From Clostridiales bacterium (GTDB taxonomy: Bacteria; Bacillota; Clostridia; Christensenellales; Aristaeellaceae), in the NCBI GenBank assembly GCA_004554085.1, contig SFNY01000020.1, positions 1-38,523 on the forward strand: a stretch of 38,523 bases of DNA, written 5' to 3'. A program made the translations under genes and the position numbers. This document shows, piece after piece, positions 37,190-38,523 of this stretch (position 1 is the first letter of the stretch; each line of letters opens with the position of its first letter). The notes beneath the pieces were generated by a model that worked only from the letters and a program-made list of their open reading frames with translations, had not been told where the DNA came from and did not search any database.

Positions 37190-38341
37190 ATGAAACAGAA
37201 AACAATTGCAATACTGGGCGCGACGGGATCGATCGGGACACAGGCGCTGGATCTGGTGCGCCGCTATCCGGATCGCTTTTCTGCCGCCTGTCTCACTGCG
37301 AACAGCTCCAGCGAGAAGCTGTTTGCGCTGGTGCGCGAATTCCGCCCACAGGCTGCGGGCATGGTGTGCGAACCCGAGGCCATCCCCGAGGATCTGCGCT
37401 TCTGCCAGTGGTTCTTCGGCCCGGACTGCTCCGTTGAGGTGCTCAAGGCCGTGAAGCCCGACGCCGCGCTCTGCGCCATCACCGGCATCGCCGGTCTGGA
37501 CGCGGTCTGGACGGCGCTGGACGTCTGTTCGCAGGTTTTATTGGCCAACAAGGAGGCGCTGGTCACCGGCGGCGACCTGGTCATGGAGAAGGCCCGTCGG
37601 CTGAACAAGCCCCTGCTGCCCGTGGACAGCGAGCACAGCGCCATCTTCCAGTGTTTACAGGCCGCGCAGGGAAACCCGGTGCGCAGCCTCTTGCTCACCG
37701 CTTCCGGCGGCGCGCTGCGGGACTGGCCGAAGGAAAAGATCGACTCCGCGCGGGTGGAAGACGTGCTGCGCCATCCCACCTGGAGCATGGGCCGCAAGAT
37801 CACCGTGGACTGCGCGTCCATGGTCAACAAGGGTCTGGAGATCATCGAGGCCCACCACCTGTTCCACATGCCCGCAGAGCAGATTCAGGTGGTGGTGCAC
37901 CCCCAGAGCATCATACACTCCATGGTGGAGTTTGAGGACGGCGCGGTGCTGGCCCAGCTGGGCAACCCGGACATGCGCGGCCCCATCGGCTACGCCATGG
38001 CCTATCCCCAGCGCCTGCCCTACGAGGCGAAGCGCCTGAGCTTTGCGGAGATCGCGAACCTCTCCTTCGCCGCGCCGGATCTGACGCGCTTCCCCGCCCT
38101 GGGCTACGCCATCGAGGCGCTGAAGGCGGGCGGAGCCATGCCCATCGTGCTCAACGGCGCGAACGAGGAGGCCGTTGCCGCCTTCCTGGACGGCAGGATC
38201 CCCTTCGGACGCATCCCGGAGATCCTGCGGGACGCGCTGGATCGCGTGCCCCAGCGCAGCGTAAGCAGCATCGCCGACGTCTATCAGACCGACGCGGACG
38301 CGCGCGCCTGCGCACTTGAATTCATTCGGAGGAATTCATGA
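37190..38341 (+). CDS. dxr: 1-deoxy-D-xylulose 5-phosphate reductoisomerase
   Basis: The 383-residue NADPH enzyme makes methylerythritol phosphate, the committed step of the MEP isoprenoid pathway that feeds UppS. It shows the NADPH loop I-L-G-A-T-G-S-I-G-T-Q-A-L (residues 7-19), L-L-A-N-K-E-A-L-V, the metal and substrate motifs V-D-S-E-H-S-A-I-F-Q and T-A-S-G-G-A-L-R-D-W, and H-P-T-W-S-M-G-R-K-I-T-V-D-C-A-S-M-V-N-K-G-L-E. The start has only a weak site, consistent with coupling to cdsA. The end overlaps rseP by 4 nt (ATGA). Confidence 0.97.
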   Translation: MKQKTIAILGATGSIGTQALDLVRRYPDRFSAACLTANSSSEKLFALVREFRPQAAGMVCEPEAIPEDLRFCQWFFGPDCSVEVLKAVKPDAALCAITGIAGLDAVWTALDVCSQVLLANKEALVTGGDLVMEKARRLNKPLLPVDSEHSAIFQCLQAAQGNPVRSLLLTASGGALRDWPKEKIDSARVEDVLRHPTWSMGRKITVDCASMVNKGLEIIEAHHLFHMPAEQIQVVVHPQSIIHSMVEFEDGAVLAQLGNPDMRGPIGYAMAYPQRLPYEAKRLSFAEIANLSFAAPDLTRFPALGYAIEALKAGGAMPIVLNGANEEAVAAFLDGRIPFGRIPEILRDALDRVPQRSVSSIADVYQTDADARACALEFIRRNS

Positions 38342-38523
38342 TCAAAATCCTGTACGTCATCATCGCCGTCTTCATGCTGGGCTTCATCGTCACCATCCAT
38401 GAATTCGGCCACTACCTCGTCGGGCGCATCTGCGGCATCGGCATCGTGGAGTTTTCCATCGGCATGGGGCCGAAGCTGTTCGGCTTTCAGCGCAAGGGCA
38501 TCCAGTATTCCATCCGGGCCATT
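38338..38523 (+). CDS. rseP: RseP-type site-2 membrane metalloprotease, N-terminal part
   Basis: The frame starts at an ATG preceded by CGGAGGA and continues past the window end. Within 62 codons it shows a hydrophobic segment carrying the zinc motif H-E-F-G-H (residues 21-25), then Y-L-V-G-R-I-C-G-I and V-E-F-S-I-G-M-G-P-K-L-F, the usual RseP/S2P start. In Firmicutes this enzyme cleaves anti-sigma factors and signal-peptide remnants. The dxr-rseP order is widespread. Confidence 0.93.
   Translation, partial: MIKILYVIIAVFMLGFIVTIHEFGHYLVGRICGIGIVEFSIGMGPKLFGFQRKGIQYSIRAI

Overview
The window reads as a chromosome segment of a GC-rich, gut-type Clostridia bacterium; a Christensenellales-like relative is my guess, at low confidence. 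The reasons are a Firmicutes-style housekeeping order (rpsB-tsf-pyrH-frr-uppS-cdsA-dxr-rseP), a leucine T-box before leuS, strong GGAGG ribosome sites, TTGACA-17-TATAAT promoters, and Ala/Leu-rich signal peptides ending in A-x-A-E. No tRNA, rRNA or CRISPR array was seen.

Region 1 (1-12604) is a carbohydrate-uptake and breakdown locus. The tail of a LacI-type regulator is followed by a long minus-strand operon: a sugar-binding lipo-independent exported protein, a two-domain ABC ATPase, two permeases, a NagB-like protein, two small related Cys-containing proteins and a NagA-like deacetylase. A divergent plus-strand operon carries a triosephosphate-isomerase homologue, a SIS sugar-phosphate isomerase, a YjbQ protein, an FGGY kinase and a creatininase-family hydrolase. 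Both operons leave one 260-bp intergenic region with two near-consensus promoters and symmetric inverted repeats. The enzyme set suggests an N-acylated or otherwise modified sugar, but I cannot name the substrate.

Region 2 (12605-17331) holds an IS200-type transposase stub, a broken small ORF, an exported DUF1254/DUF1214 protein paired with an exported alkylsulfatase, and a gene-poor stretch with an elaborate palindrome and a short tandem repeat. Region 3 (17332-20807) has tmRNA and smpB, a small unknown protein, a membrane protein overlapping an XRE regulator, and trpS.

Region 4 (20820-24828) is the most interesting part. After a run of strong hairpins comes a tightly packed RNA-modification operon: rsmH, a divergent tgt, a clear homologue of the ArmA/Rmt 16S rRNA G1405 N7-methyltransferases, and rsmI. 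RsmH and RsmI both act on C1402, three bases from G1405, so the operon groups three decoding-centre modifications. ArmA/Rmt enzymes are best known as acquired high-level aminoglycoside resistance; here the gene overlaps housekeeping genes at both ends and shows no mobile-element flank.

Region 5 (24910-38523) contains a GNAT acetyltransferase, a ROK protein, secG with a long acidic tail, T-box-leuS, uppP, a nitroreductase divergent from an XRE regulator with two matching operators, and then the translation/lipid/isoprenoid block rpsB to rseP. The tsf gene carries an apparent one-base frameshift near its 3' end. rseP runs off the window.
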